Source: a bacterium HR37
GTDB taxonomy: Bacteria; Desulfobacterota_D; UBA1144; Nemesobacterales; CSP1-2
DNA length: 64,000 nucleotides
Direction of reading: 5' to 3'
Assembly (NCBI GenBank): GCA_002898375.1
Contig: BEIN01000007.1
Span: forward strand, 1 to 64,000
The translations under genes were made by a program, and so were the position numbers. Below the pieces are notes generated by a model. That model worked only from the letters and a program-made list of their open reading frames with translations, made no database searches and was not told where the DNA came from. Shown here piece by piece: positions 14,904-24,541 of the stretch (the first letter of the stretch is position 1; every line of letters begins with the position of its first letter).

Positions 14904-15683
14904 ATGGCTTTTAAGCTTATCGAATACAAAAGGGAGGGGGATATAGGGGTTTTATACATAAATCGTCCCCAGGCACTAAACGCACTTAACAGAGAAACCC
15001 TCGGTGAAATGAAGTCTTTTCTAAAAGACGTTCTTCCAGGAGAAGGACTAAGAGCCCTTATAGTTACCGGGGCAGGGGATAAGGCGTTTGTTGCCGGTGC
15101 AGACATAAAGGAGATGTACGATATGACGGATGGCGAGTTTGAAGACTACATAGAGCTTGCTCAGGGAGTGTATGAACTCATAGAAAACTCCATACCATCC
15201 ATTGCCGCAATAAACGGATATGCACTGGGAGGGGGATGTGAGCTTGCGCTTGCATGCGATGTAAGGATTGCCTCTGATAAAGCAAAACTGGGATTCCCTG
15301 AGGTAAAGCTAGGCATATTCCCGGGATGGGGAGGAACCCAGAGGGCAACAAGGCTTATAGGACCCGGAAAAGCAAAAGAACTCATCTTTACAGGGGAGAT
15401 GATAGATGCGCAGGAAGCACAGAGAATAGGGCTTGTAGAAAGGGTCGTACCCCATGAAAAGCTAATGGAAGAGGCAAAAAACCTGGCCAGCACGATAGCA
15501 AAGAGAGGGCCTATAGCGGTAAGGCTTGCAAAAACAGCCATAAACGCAGGGTACGATATGGACCTTAAAAAGGCACTTCTCCTTGAGAAGTCTCTTGTTT
15601 CAATTTGCTTTAAGAGTGAGGACAGAGTTGAGGGAATGAAAGCATTTCTTGAGAAGAGAGAGCCGTCTTTTAAATCAAAATAA
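14904..15683 (+). CDS. Enoyl-CoA hydratase/crotonase family enzyme
   Basis: 259 residues, usual length. ALGGGCELALACD and FPEVKLGIFPGWGGTQR provide the oxyanion-hole glycines and both Glu residues used for hydration of enoyl-CoA. FVAGADIKEM is the CoA-binding loop. It likely hydrates short-chain 2-enoyl-CoA in fatty-acid or butyrate-type metabolism; the exact substrate cannot be read. AAGGAGG stands before ATG 14904. An FAH-family hydrolase follows after 29 bases. Confidence 0.92.
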   Translation: MAFKLIEYKREGDIGVLYINRPQALNALNRETLGEMKSFLKDVLPGEGLRALIVTGAGDKAFVAGADIKEMYDMTDGEFEDYIELAQGVYELIENSIPSIAAINGYALGGGCELALACDVRIASDKAKLGFPEVKLGIFPGWGGTQRATRLIGPGKAKELIFTGEMIDAQEAQRIGLVERVVPHEKLMEEAKNLASTIAKRGPIAVRLAKTAINAGYDMDLKKALLLEKSLVSICFKSEDRVEGMKAFLEKREPSFKSK

Positions 15684-15712
15684 AGACAACCCCCAAGAGA
15701 GGAGAATCCGAT

Positions 15713-16486
15713 ATGAAGTTTTTAAGGTTTCAGGATAAAAACGGCAGGGTGGGCTCTGGAATCCTTGATGGGGAAAGCGTGGTTGAGATTGAGGGAAGCT
15801 TCTTTAACGATTACAGAGAAACACCGAGAAAACATCCCCTGGGTGAGGTAAGAATCCTTCCCCCCTGTCTTCCATCAAAGATAGTTGCTGTTGGGCTAAA
15901 CTACAGAGACCATGCAGAGGAGTTAAAGAAGGAAATCCCCGAAGAGCCCCTTTTGTTTTTAAAACCATCTACAGCGGTAATAGGATACGGCGATAGCATC
16001 ATATATCCATCCCACATGTCGTCACGCGTTGACTACGAGGGGGAGCTTGCAGTTGTTATAAAAAAGGAGGCAAGGTTTGTAAAGGAGAGCGAAGCACTAA
16101 ACTACGTCCTTGGATACACCTGCATTAACGATGTTACTGCAAGAGACCTTCAGGTAAAGGACGTTCAGTACACAAGGGCAAAGGGCTTTGATACCTTCGC
16201 CCCAATAGGGCCCGTAATAGAAACGGAAATAAGCCCCGAAGACCTTGAGATATCCACCTTCCTTAACGGGGAGAGGAAACAGCACTCACGCACATCCAGT
16301 CTCATATTCAGCGTTCCAAAGCTTATAAGCTTCATATCACACGTTATGACGCTCCTTCCAGGTGACATAATAGCAACAGGAACCCCCTCAGGAATAGGTC
16401 CCATGAAAGTGGGGGATACTGTTGAGGTAAGAATAGAGGGAATAGGGGTTCTTAAAAACCAGGTGGCCCATAGAGAAGCGCGTTAA
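15713..16486 (+). CDS. Fumarylacetoacetate hydrolase (FAH) family protein
   Basis: 257 residues. VGLNYRDHAEEL and DYEGELAVVIKKEAR supply the metal-binding acidic residues, INDVTARDLQ the third, and ATGTPSGIGPM the C-terminal loop. The family includes acylpyruvate hydrolases, oxaloacetate tautomerases and 2-hydroxyhepta-2,4-diene-1,7-dioate isomerases; this small single-domain form is most like the acylpyruvate hydrolase/oxaloacetate tautomerase type. AGAGGAGA precedes the start. Its last 35 bases overlap the end of the convergent gene on the other strand. Confidence 0.88.
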   Translation: MKFLRFQDKNGRVGSGILDGESVVEIEGSFFNDYRETPRKHPLGEVRILPPCLPSKIVAVGLNYRDHAEELKKEIPEEPLLFLKPSTAVIGYGDSIIYPSHMSSRVDYEGELAVVIKKEARFVKESEALNYVLGYTCINDVTARDLQVKDVQYTRAKGFDTFAPIGPVIETEISPEDLEISTFLNGERKQHSRTSSLIFSVPKLISFISHVMTLLPGDIIATGTPSGIGPMKVGDTVEVRIEGIGVLKNQVAHREAR

Positions 16487-18224
16487 CAATACGGCGTGCC
16501 TCTTTTTCCATGGGCTCTGGAAGGCCCTTCTCAAGTGCCTTTCGGGCACTATCGAGTGCCTCCTCTCTCCTCCCAAGGGCTATATAGACCTTTGCCAGAA
16601 GCAGATATGCGTTACCGTAGGAACTGTTTACTTCCATTGCCTTTCTAAGATACTCCTCGGCCTTTTTGTAGTAGAGAGGGGATCTCGTTGATGTAGCCCG
16701 CATGAAGTAGACTATAGCAAGGTTATAATAGGACCTGTAGAAGCGGGGATTATAGGATATTGACTTAAGAAACCACTCCTCTGCCATATCCAGGTTCTTT
16801 TTCTTACTTGCATAAAGAAGGCCCAGGCTGTTTGCAACCACCGCCTTTGAGGCCTTGTTCCCCTTTGCCTCGGGGGTAAGAGCAAATTGAAACTCCTTTA
16901 AGGCTTCCTCAATCCTTCCCGCATACATGAGTGCAAGCCCGTAGTTTCCGTGTGTGTAAACGTACCCAGGAGCCTTATTTACCGCCCTTTCCCAAAGGGA
17001 GAGGCTACTTTTCCAGATAGACTGCCCCCTTACCGTTGTAACCGCATAGGACACACACAAAACGAGGCCAAGAGCAAAGCCAAGCCTTTTAAGACCCAGG
17101 GCATCTTCAAGCCGAAAGAAAAGATAGCCAACAAGAAGAGCGTAACCCGAAGAAGGCAGAAAAAGGAACCTCTCGGCAAGTGGGGTTGCTGCAACGGGAA
17201 AGACAGCCGGATAGAGAGATGGGGCAAGAGTTATTGATATCCAGAGAACCAGGAGTGCAAATATATTCTCTCCTTTTACCACAGATAAGAAGCAAAGTAA
17301 AAAAAGCACAGAAACAAGGAAAACGGAGAAGAGAAGCAAAAACGTGCCATCTGGGACAGTGGCTATAAACGGATTTAAATCATAGGGAAAAACGAGCTTT
17401 CCTATGTAGAAGAGATAGGAGAGAAAAAGGGCTTTTATCACACGAAAGAGATCAAAGCCGGTTTTTGAAAGAGCCTTTTCCGTACCAGAGCTAAAAACAC
17501 TTTCTGGGACCGTGGTACTTACCCCTCCCCTCAGGTAGAAGTAAGCAAGCACCAAGAGCAAATAAACTCCATACCTTAATATATTGCTCCGTTTGTTGAA
17601 CCTGCGGCTTATAAGATCAAACGCAAGAACCAAAAGGGGAAACGAAATTGCAATCTCCTTTGAAAGGAGGGAGAAGAAAAAGAACAGTGCAGAAGGTATG
17701 AGGAAAAGGGGGTTTCTATGCGAAAGCACATGAAACAAAAAAGCCGGAAGGAAAAAGATGGTGCACAGTATATCTGCTCTTGCACTCACAAAGGAGACAG
17801 ACTCTACATGGACCGGATAGAGGGCAAAGAGAAAGGAAGAGAGAAGAGCAATCTCCTCTCTTCTCCTTACATTAAACTCTCCAAGCAGAAAAAGAGAAAA
17901 AAGGTAAAACAATAAAGAGGAGACTGCGTAGAGGATAACGCTTGTTAGGTGAAAACCAAAGGGAGACATACCCCAGAGCTCTTTATCGGCAACAAAAGAG
18001 ATAAAGAGAAAGGGACGGTAGTGAGAGAGCCTTTCCCTCTCAATGTTCTTAAAGAAAACCTCTGGGATATTTGATAGGCTGAGCCTGTGGGAGGTCTTCT
18101 CTATGTACTCAATATCATCCCATACAAACTCACTCTTTAAAGACGGAATAAAAACGCAAAAAGATAACGAAAAAACAAAAAGTGCTACCAGTAACCTGCG
18201 CCCTATTACCACCCTTGGCTCCAC
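16452..18224 (-). CDS. TMTC-like membrane protein with TPR repeats
   Basis: 590 residues: about ten membrane helices in the first 400, then three or four TPR repeats (for example YVYTHGNYGLALMYAGRIEE, SYYNLAIVYFMRA and AYLLLAKVYIALGRREEAL). FVWDDIEYIE just after the first helix is the Asp-pair motif of the lumenal/periplasmic loop in GT-C glycosyltransferases of the PMT/TMTC group. It probably transfers a sugar from a lipid donor to an envelope acceptor. The start is GTG 18224, seven bases after the CBS gene stop, with no clear Shine-Dalgarno, so translation is likely coupled. The 3' end overlaps the FAH gene. Confidence 0.75.
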   Translation of the reverse strand: MEPRVVIGRRLLVALFVFSLSFCVFIPSLKSEFVWDDIEYIEKTSHRLSLSNIPEVFFKNIERERLSHYRPFLFISFVADKELWGMSPFGFHLTSVILYAVSSLLFYLFSLFLLGEFNVRRREEIALLSSFLFALYPVHVESVSFVSARADILCTIFFLPAFLFHVLSHRNPLFLIPSALFFFFSLLSKEIAISFPLLVLAFDLISRRFNKRSNILRYGVYLLLVLAYFYLRGGVSTTVPESVFSSGTEKALSKTGFDLFRVIKALFLSYLFYIGKLVFPYDLNPFIATVPDGTFLLLFSVFLVSVLFLLCFLSVVKGENIFALLVLWISITLAPSLYPAVFPVAATPLAERFLFLPSSGYALLVGYLFFRLEDALGLKRLGFALGLVLCVSYAVTTVRGQSIWKSSLSLWERAVNKAPGYVYTHGNYGLALMYAGRIEEALKEFQFALTPEAKGNKASKAVVANSLGLLYASKKKNLDMAEEWFLKSISYNPRFYRSYYNLAIVYFMRATSTRSPLYYKKAEEYLRKAMEVNSSYGNAYLLLAKVYIALGRREEALDSARKALEKGLPEPMEKEARRIVNALLYGPPGF

Positions 18225-18230
18225 AAGCGT

Positions 18231-18827
18231 TTATAGTTCAGAGAAAGTAATCTCAACATCGAGTTTCTTTTCTTCAAGCTTCTTATCCAGTTTATCAAAA
18301 TCGCAACCTATAACCCAGAGGTAACACCTATCCTGCTTCCCGGAAGGAAAGCTAAAGGAAAGCACCTTATCCGAAGCCATTCTTATAACCTTTAGAACCT
18401 CAAAGAAATCGGTGCCTTCAGGTGTTTTAACCTCCACTCTAACAGGTTTTCCGTGAAAACCAAGGAGCCTTAGCAAGCCATCAAGTACATCGGTAACCGT
18501 AATTATCCCGACAAGCCCTCCCGTTTTTGACACAACAGGAAGTGCATTGAATTTATGGCTACGTAAAATCCATGCAGCCTCCTCAAGAGAGGTATCCTCA
18601 TAAACGGTAACCGGATTTGAACTCATAACGTCTGCAACAACGAGATTGTCATCTATGTTTATGGCATTACGTAGGTCCCTATCGGTAACTATACCCACCA
18701 AAGCCCCATCTTTAACAACCGGGAACTGACGGAAACCGTATTGCCTGAGCAGGCTGAAGGCAACCCTAACGTCCTCCCGGGGACTTACGGTAACAGGCTC
18801 TTTTGTCATACACTCCCTTACAAGCAT
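18231..18827 (-). CDS. CBS-pair protein with C-terminal ACT-like domain
   Basis: 198 residues. Two CBS motifs (MTKEPVTVSPREDVR...VGIVTDRDLR, and MSSNPVTVYEDTSLE...VGIITVTDVLDGL) fill the first 125 residues and form one adenine-nucleotide-binding Bateman module. Residues 130-198 resemble the ACT-like domain seen in AcuB-type proteins (VRVEVKTPEGTDFFEVLKVI). It is probably an energy-state sensor. ATG 18827 lies one base after the stop of the DUF2934 gene and seven bases before the TMTC-like gene; all three make one operon. Confidence 0.82.
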   Translation of the reverse strand: MLVRECMTKEPVTVSPREDVRVAFSLLRQYGFRQFPVVKDGALVGIVTDRDLRNAINIDDNLVVADVMSSNPVTVYEDTSLEEAAWILRSHKFNALPVVSKTGGLVGIITVTDVLDGLLRLLGFHGKPVRVEVKTPEGTDFFEVLKVIRMASDKVLSFSFPSGKQDRCYLWVIGCDFDKLDKKLEEKKLDVEITFSEL

Positions 18828-18828
18828 C

Positions 18829-19020
18829 TTACCCCCTAAGGTATTCTTCCTTGATTATCCTTTCTGCTTCAAGCCAGTCATCAAGGGCTTTTCCCTCCTG
18901 TTTTCCCCTCTTTTCGTAGAGTTCATAAGCCTTTTTTTCGATAAGCTCGTGTAGCACCCTTTCATCAACAACTGGCTTCTTCTTCCTGGAAACCTTCCCC
19001 TTTCCTCTCTTTCCCACCAT
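18829..19020 (-). CDS. DUF2934 small basic protein
   Basis: 63 residues. LIEKKAYELYEKRGKQEG and DDWLEAERIIKEE match the DUF2934 pattern (I...AY.LYE.RG...G...DWL.AE). The first 20 residues are Lys/Arg-rich. Its function is unknown in the family; it is often near stress or desiccation genes. TAAGGAGGTG before ATG 19020 makes it the first gene of this operon. Confidence 0.8.
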   Translation of the reverse strand: MVGKRGKGKVSRKKKPVVDERVLHELIEKKAYELYEKRGKQEGKALDDWLEAERIIKEEYLRG

Positions 19021-19273
19021 TTTTACACCTCCTTACCGTTATTTCAAGCCCCTATACTTTAAACTATTCCCCTGCATCCCTTTATCAGCTATCAGCAGAG
19101 GAACTGTAGAGTATCCCAGTAAAAGGTCATACCCACCCTTACCCCCTCACTCCCCTCCCTCTTTGAAAGAACTATAATGGAGCTAAAAAGAGCATTCCTT
19201 TTTATCTTATCCTTGATACCGGAGGCATCAATCTTGATCCTTGACATCCAAATTCCTTAAGGTAATCCAGCGC

Positions 19274-19750
19274 CTACTTAACCTCAATCTTAATCTCTTT
19301 TGACTTTGCCTCTTCCGCTTTGGGAAGACGTATCTCAAGCACCCCATTCTTAAAACTTGCCTTTACCTTACTGGCATTTACCTTGGTCGGAAGGGTTAGT
19401 GTCCGCGAAAAACTGCCATATGACCTTTCCGCATAGTAGTAGTCCTCTTCCTTTACCTCCTCCTCTTTTTTAACCTCACCCCTTATAGTAAGTGCGTTAT
19501 CCCTTAAGGAAATGCTTATGTTATCCTTATCAACCCCTGGAATCTCAGCCTTTACAACTATCTCCTCACCCCTGTCATACATGTCAACCGGAGGATAAAC
19601 TCCCTCTACCTCACTTAGCCTCTTTAGCAGGGGAAACCTCCTCCACATACGGGCAAAAAGAGGCTCTCCCATAAGCTCCTCATACATCCTCTCTATATCC
19701 TTCCTTAAAGCCTCTATCTCCTTTGAAGGAACCCACCTTGTAAGTGCCAT
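19274..19750 (-). CDS. Small heat shock protein, Hsp20/alpha-crystallin family
   Basis: 158 residues from ATG 19750, which has GGGAGGTGGG upstream; a longer frame to 19843 lacks such a signal and adds residues foreign to the family. The alpha-crystallin domain spans about 45-150, with VDMYDRGEEIVVKAEIPGVD near its start and FKNGVLEIRLPKAEE holding the conserved GVL motif. It is a cytoplasmic holdase that keeps unfolding proteins soluble. It stands alone, opposite to leuB. The 3' flank 19021-19273 shows no further gene. Confidence 0.93.
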   Translation of the reverse strand: MALTRWVPSKEIEALRKDIERMYEELMGEPLFARMWRRFPLLKRLSEVEGVYPPVDMYDRGEEIVVKAEIPGVDKDNISISLRDNALTIRGEVKKEEEVKEEDYYYAERSYGSFSRTLTLPTKVNASKVKASFKNGVLEIRLPKAEEAKSKEIKIEVK

Positions 19751-19783
19751 ACTACCCACCTCCCTAAGTGGTTTTATCCTAAA

Positions 19784-19789
19784 ATTATA
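19784..19789 (-). promoter_or_regulatory. Probable -10 box of hsp20
   Basis: TATAAT on the minus strand, about 33 bases before ATG 19750, leaves room for a short leader with the strong Shine-Dalgarno. I see no good -35 element and no CIRCE repeat. Confidence 0.4.
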
Positions 19790-20019
19790 GCAATTTCCAT
19801 GCCACAGCTTACGGTAATCGGATAAATAATCCAGGCCACCCAAGCCACTGTAATCCTTAAAGTTCTTTTAATTCTCAGGTTCCTGCTTGGAGAATACATC
19901 TCCTCCTGTGTCCTATTTTCTTACACCTTACAGCTCTCCCTGTTGTAGGGATTTACGCTTTCAAAAAATTCCCTGTAAAATAATTCCAAACAAAACCAAA
20001 GCACAAAGGAGATAAAAAA

Positions 20020-21102
20020 GTGCCAAAGATACTTGTGCTTCCCGGAGATGGAATCGGTACAGAGGTAACGGATGTAAGTCTGAAGGTTCTTAAGGCTATA
20101 GAGGAAAAGTACAATACGGAATTTGAGGTTGAAACTGCCCTCTTTGGCGGTTGCTCCATAGATGAGTATGGGGTTCCTGTAACCAAAGAGGTGCTTAAGA
20201 AGGCAAAGGACTCGGATGCGGTTCTTCTTGGAGCCGTTGGGGGACCAAAGTGGGACAAACTTGATTACGATATAAGACCCGAAAGAGGGCTTCTTGCTCT
20301 TAGGAAAGAGCTCGATACCTTTGCGAATCTAAGGCCTGCTGTGGTATATCCAGCACTTAAAGATGCCTCCACCTTAAAGGGTGAAATCGTAGAGGGTGTT
20401 GACATAATGGTTGTAAGAGAGTTAACAGGGGGGATATACTTTGGTACCCCCCGTGGTATTACCAAACTGCCAAACGGTGAAGAGAAAGGGGTTAATACCC
20501 TTGTATACACAACAGGTGAGATAGAGAGAATAGCAAGAACGGCCTTTGAGATAGCAAGGAAAAGGAGAAAGAAGCTTACCTCCGTTGATAAGGCAAACAT
20601 ACTAGAGGTAATGGAGCTCTGGAGAAAAACGGTAACCAGAATCGGTAGAGATGAGTTTCCGGATATTGAGCTTGAGCACCTCTACATTGATAATGCTGCC
20701 ATGCAGCTTATAAGAAGGCCAAAGACCTTTGATGTCATACTTGCAGATAACATGTTTGGGGACATACTGAGCGATGAGGCAGCACAGCTTACAGGCTCCC
20801 TTGGTATGCTTCCCTCCGCAAGCATAGGCAAAAGTGGTGCAATATATGAGCCTGTTCACGGCAGTGCTCCCGATATCGCAGGAAAGGATATTGCAAATCC
20901 AATTGCCTCGGTACTTACCACGGCAATGATGCTTAGATACTCTTTTAACATGGATAGGGCAGCAGAGGATATTGAGGGAGCAGTAAGGAAAGTCCTGGAT
21001 AAGGGCTATAGAACAGCAGACATCTACCAGCCCGGCACAAAGAGGGTTGGTTGCAAGGAGATGGGGGAGTTGATAATTGAGGAGGTAATAAAGTCCCCTT
21101 AA
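20020..21102 (+). CDS. leuB: 3-isopropylmalate dehydrogenase
   Basis: 360 residues, normal for LeuB, which oxidises and decarboxylates 3-isopropylmalate in leucine synthesis. [10 protein letters not shown] is the NAD-side start, [15 protein letters not shown] the family motif, [20 protein letters not shown] the metal-binding DxxxD site, and [18 protein letters not shown] the adenine-binding loop. GTG 20020 is the start, with AAAGGAG upstream. No other leu genes are nearby; mfd follows six bases after its stop. Confidence 0.95.
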   Translation: MPKILVLPGDGIGTEVTDVSLKVLKAIEEKYNTEFEVETALFGGCSIDEYGVPVTKEVLKKAKDSDAVLLGAVGGPKWDKLDYDIRPERGLLALRKELDTFANLRPAVVYPALKDASTLKGEIVEGVDIMVVRELTGGIYFGTPRGITKLPNGEEKGVNTLVYTTGEIERIARTAFEIARKRRKKLTSVDKANILEVMELWRKTVTRIGRDEFPDIELEHLYIDNAAMQLIRRPKTFDVILADNMFGDILSDEAAQLTGSLGMLPSASIGKSGAIYEPVHGSAPDIAGKDIANPIASVLTTAMMLRYSFNMDRAAEDIEGAVRKVLDKGYRTADIYQPGTKRVGCKEMGELIIEEVIKSP

Positions 21103-21108
21103 AAACCT

Positions 21109-24100
21109 ATGGTTGTTGAGTACCATGAGTTTAAAAACCAGCATAACCCAAACCACATACTAACAGCACTCTCCAGGTCCAGAACCTTTTTAAGGCTTAC
21201 CGAGAGCATAAAGAACGGCAGTAAAGTTATAAAGGTTTCTGGATTAAAGGGCTCTTCTGGACTTGCACTGATTCCGGCTATCCAGAGGGCAACAGGAAAA
21301 CCCCTACTCTACATACTCCCTTCAAAAGAAAGGGTAAGGCTTGTTTCAGAAAGCCTATCATTTTACCTGGGAGAACCCCTTCCTTTCCTCCTAGGCAGAG
21401 AAACCAATCTAGAGGGCGCAATCCTCTCCTCTGTAAGTGGGGAGAAACCCAACCGGATTGAGTGGCTCTACTTTGCAGACAAAAAAAATATTGTTCTTGC
21501 AGAAGCTCGCTCTGTTTTTGAAAGGTTAATACCAAAAGAGCATCTCTTAAAATCAACCCTAAGTGTTGAGGTTGGAAGCAAGATACCAAGGGATAATCTC
21601 CTGCTAAGACTTGCCCAGATGGGCTACGCTGTGAGTGATTTCGTTCAACGCAAGGGAGAGATGAGCGCAAGGGGGCTAGTTGTAGATGTGTTTTCCCCAG
21701 GAGCCCCAAATCCCATAAGGATAGAGTTTTTTGGAGACGAAGTTGCCTCAATAAGGCACTTTAACCCCCAGGACCAAAAGTCGGTAGAAAAGGTAGAAAA
21801 GGCTATTATTTTACCTGCAGGTGAGCTCATAATGGATGAAGAGGGTGTAAACAGCTGCATCCTCTATATAAGGGCAAGAGGAGAAGAGATTCCCGCTTCG
21901 CTTCGAATGCGGATGATAGATGATTTAAGGGAGAGAAGGAGGTTTTCAGATATTGAGTTATTTATTCCCGCTTTTTATCCGAAAACCGATACCGTATTTG
22001 ACTACATACCCCCTGACTCAATTGTGGTTTTAGAAGAGCCTGAATCAATGATAAAGGCCATAGAAGACGCAAGGGAAAAACTCTTAAAAACACTTGAGGT
22101 GGTAAAAAAACGATTAAAGATAGCCCCGGATACAGATGAACTCCTTCTAGAGTACGGCCAGATTGAAAGCAGGCTAAGCCAGTTCCAGAGGATTCAAATA
22201 GAAGGTGTAGGGGTTTACGAAGAAGGCATAGAAACCCTTGTGTTTGAAACACACACGATAGAGAGGGAAGAAGGCCCAAGATCCCCATTTGAGAGCCTTT
22301 CGGAAAAGATCTCAGGGTGGCAGTCCCAGGGGTTTTCCGTATTTATAGTTCTTAAGAGCAAAATAGAGCTTGAAAGGTTTGAAAACATACTTAAAGAGCA
22401 CGGTATAAGAGACGTAAACCTTCTTCTGGGAGATCTGCCTTTTGGATTTATCTTCCCCGAAGCAGGTCTTGTGGTTATTACGGAAAAAGAGATTATAGGG
22501 GAGAAGAAAAGGTTAAGATCCTATCCCCTAAAGGACATACCTTCAGCGTTTATAACCTCATTTAGCGAGCTAAAACCCGGGGACTACATAGTACATGTAA
22601 ACTTTGGAATAGGCATTTTCAGGGGGCTTAAAAGGCTAAGAATAGAAAACGTGGAAGGGGATTTCCTCCAGTGTGAGTATGCAGGTGGGGATAAGATATA
22701 CGTTCCTGTTGACAAACTAAAACTCGTTCAAAGGTACATAGGGGAAGGACCACCCCCGAGGATAGATAAACTGGGAAGTGAAAGCTGGAGAAGGACAGTA
22801 AGGAGGGCAAAGAAGGCGGTAGAGAAGATAGCACGAGAACTCCTTGAACTCTATGCCCGCAGAAAGTCAGAAAATGGATTTCAGTTCTCAAAAAGAGACA
22901 GGATGTTTGAGGAGTTTGAGCTTTCATTCCCATACGAAGAAACACCTGATCAGGCAGCAGCAATTGAGGATGTAATGAGCGATATGGAATCCCCAAGACC
23001 CATGGACAGACTGATATGCGGTGATGTTGGGTTTGGTAAAACCGAGGTTGCCATAAGAGCTGCATTTAAAGCTGTAATGGATGGCAAGCAGGTTGCTGTT
23101 CTTGTTCCAACCACCCTTCTTGCCTCTCAACACTATAAAACCTTTACAGAAAGGCTAAAAGGCTACCCCGTTATAGTTGAGGTGCTCTCAAGGTTCAGAA
23201 CCACTGCAGAGGTAAGGGAGATACTTAAGAGGCTTGAATCCGGAACCGTAGACATAGTAATAGGAACACACATGCTCCTTGGTGATAGGGTAAAGTTTAA
23301 AGACCTTGGCCTGGTTATAATAGATGAAGAGCACAGATTTGGTGTAAAACACAAGGAGAAACTACGAAAGCTAAAAAGCAGGGTTGATGTGCTAACCCTA
23401 AGTGCAACCCCTATTCCACGGACCCTTCAGCTCTCCCTTGCCGGTATAAGAGATATAAGCGTAATAAACAGCCCTCCGGAGGGAAGGCAGCCCGTTGAAA
23501 CCTACGTTTTTCAATTCAGCAAAAACGTAATAAGGGAAGCAATCACCAGAGAGCTTAAAAGAGGAGGGTCTGTTTTCTTTATACACAACCGGATCGAAGA
23601 CATTTTCAGGGTAGCACAGGAGATAAGAGAGCTTGTTCCGGAGGCAAGGGTAGAGGTTACACACGGAAGAATGAGCAGAAGGGTACTCGAAAGAAGGGTA
23701 CTTGATTTCGTTGAGGGCAGGGTTGATGTACTTGTTACAACCGCTATAGTGGAGTCCGGCCTTGATATCACAAGGGCAAACACGATAATAGTGAATGAGG
23801 CCCATACCTTTGGTCTGGCTGACCTGTACCAGCTAAGGGGAAGGGTTGGAAGGTCTGATGTAAAGGCCTATGCCTATCTCCTTGTACCGTCTCCAAACTC
23901 ACTCACGCCGGAGGCAAAAAAGAGGCTTCAGGCAATTGTAGAGCTTAAGGAGCTTGGCTCAGGCTTTAGGCTTGCCCTATCAGACCTAGAGATTAGGGGA
24001 GCGGGAAACGTATTCGGGATGGAACAGTCAGGACACATTGCTAATGTTGGACTGGAACTCTACCTTGATATGCTAAATAAGGCCATTAAGGAGCTTAGAA

Positions 24101-24528
24101 GAGAAGAGACCGGAGAGGAGTTCGAGCCTGAGATACACGTAAACACTAAAGCATTTATTCCAGATGACTACATAGAAGACAGCAAAGAAAGGCTTCTCCT
24201 CTACAAGAGGATATCTTCTGTTTCTTCAGATAGAGAGCTTAAGGACATACAAAGCGAGCTAAGGGATAGGTTTGGCCCCTTACCAGAACCTGCTATAAAT
24301 CTTCTAAAGATTGTAGAGCTAAAGCTCGTAATGAAGAGGCTCCTTATATCAAGGATAGATATAAAAGAGGATTCAACTGTTATAACGTTTATGCCTGCTT
24401 CCCCTTTTTACCCAAACTTCCTGCCAAGTGGCAAATGGCGGTTATTCCAAAGCGGTAGCGAAGCTATTTCTGAGGTAGCAAAACGATTAAATCTGCTCAC
24501 AAAAAAAGCAGAAAAAACCACAGGCTAA
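21109..24528 (+). CDS. mfd: Transcription-repair coupling factor
   Basis: 1139 residues, full length. Residues 1-340 are the UvrB-like module, LKPGDYIVHVNFGIGIFRGL (about 485-505) opens the RNA polymerase-interacting domain, CGDVGFGKTEVAIRAAF is Walker A, DEEHRFGVKHKE is motif II, and SGLDITRANTIIV and QLRGRVGRS are motifs V and VI. The C-terminal TRCF domain is present. Mfd removes stalled RNA polymerase and recruits UvrA. It sits between leuB and two parvulin genes in a tight plus-strand run. Confidence 0.97.
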   Translation: MVVEYHEFKNQHNPNHILTALSRSRTFLRLTESIKNGSKVIKVSGLKGSSGLALIPAIQRATGKPLLYILPSKERVRLVSESLSFYLGEPLPFLLGRETNLEGAILSSVSGEKPNRIEWLYFADKKNIVLAEARSVFERLIPKEHLLKSTLSVEVGSKIPRDNLLLRLAQMGYAVSDFVQRKGEMSARGLVVDVFSPGAPNPIRIEFFGDEVASIRHFNPQDQKSVEKVEKAIILPAGELIMDEEGVNSCILYIRARGEEIPASLRMRMIDDLRERRRFSDIELFIPAFYPKTDTVFDYIPPDSIVVLEEPESMIKAIEDAREKLLKTLEVVKKRLKIAPDTDELLLEYGQIESRLSQFQRIQIEGVGVYEEGIETLVFETHTIEREEGPRSPFESLSEKISGWQSQGFSVFIVLKSKIELERFENILKEHGIRDVNLLLGDLPFGFIFPEAGLVVITEKEIIGEKKRLRSYPLKDIPSAFITSFSELKPGDYIVHVNFGIGIFRGLKRLRIENVEGDFLQCEYAGGDKIYVPVDKLKLVQRYIGEGPPPRIDKLGSESWRRTVRRAKKAVEKIARELLELYARRKSENGFQFSKRDRMFEEFELSFPYEETPDQAAAIEDVMSDMESPRPMDRLICGDVGFGKTEVAIRAAFKAVMDGKQVAVLVPTTLLASQHYKTFTERLKGYPVIVEVLSRFRTTAEVREILKRLESGTVDIVIGTHMLLGDRVKFKDLGLVIIDEEHRFGVKHKEKLRKLKSRVDVLTLSATPIPRTLQLSLAGIRDISVINSPPEGRQPVETYVFQFSKNVIREAITRELKRGGSVFFIHNRIEDIFRVAQEIRELVPEARVEVTHGRMSRRVLERRVLDFVEGRVDVLVTTAIVESGLDITRANTIIVNEAHTFGLADLYQLRGRVGRSDVKAYAYLLVPSPNSLTPEAKKRLQAIVELKELGSGFRLALSDLEIRGAGNVFGMEQSGHIANVGLELYLDMLNKAIKELRREETGEEFEPEIHVNTKAFIPDDYIEDSKERLLLYKRISSVSSDRELKDIQSELRDRFGPLPEPAINLLKIVELKLVMKRLLISRIDIKEDSTVITFMPASPFYPNFLPSGKWRLFQSGSEAISEVAKRLNLLTKKAEKTTG

Positions 24529-24541
24529 AAGGAGAAAAAAA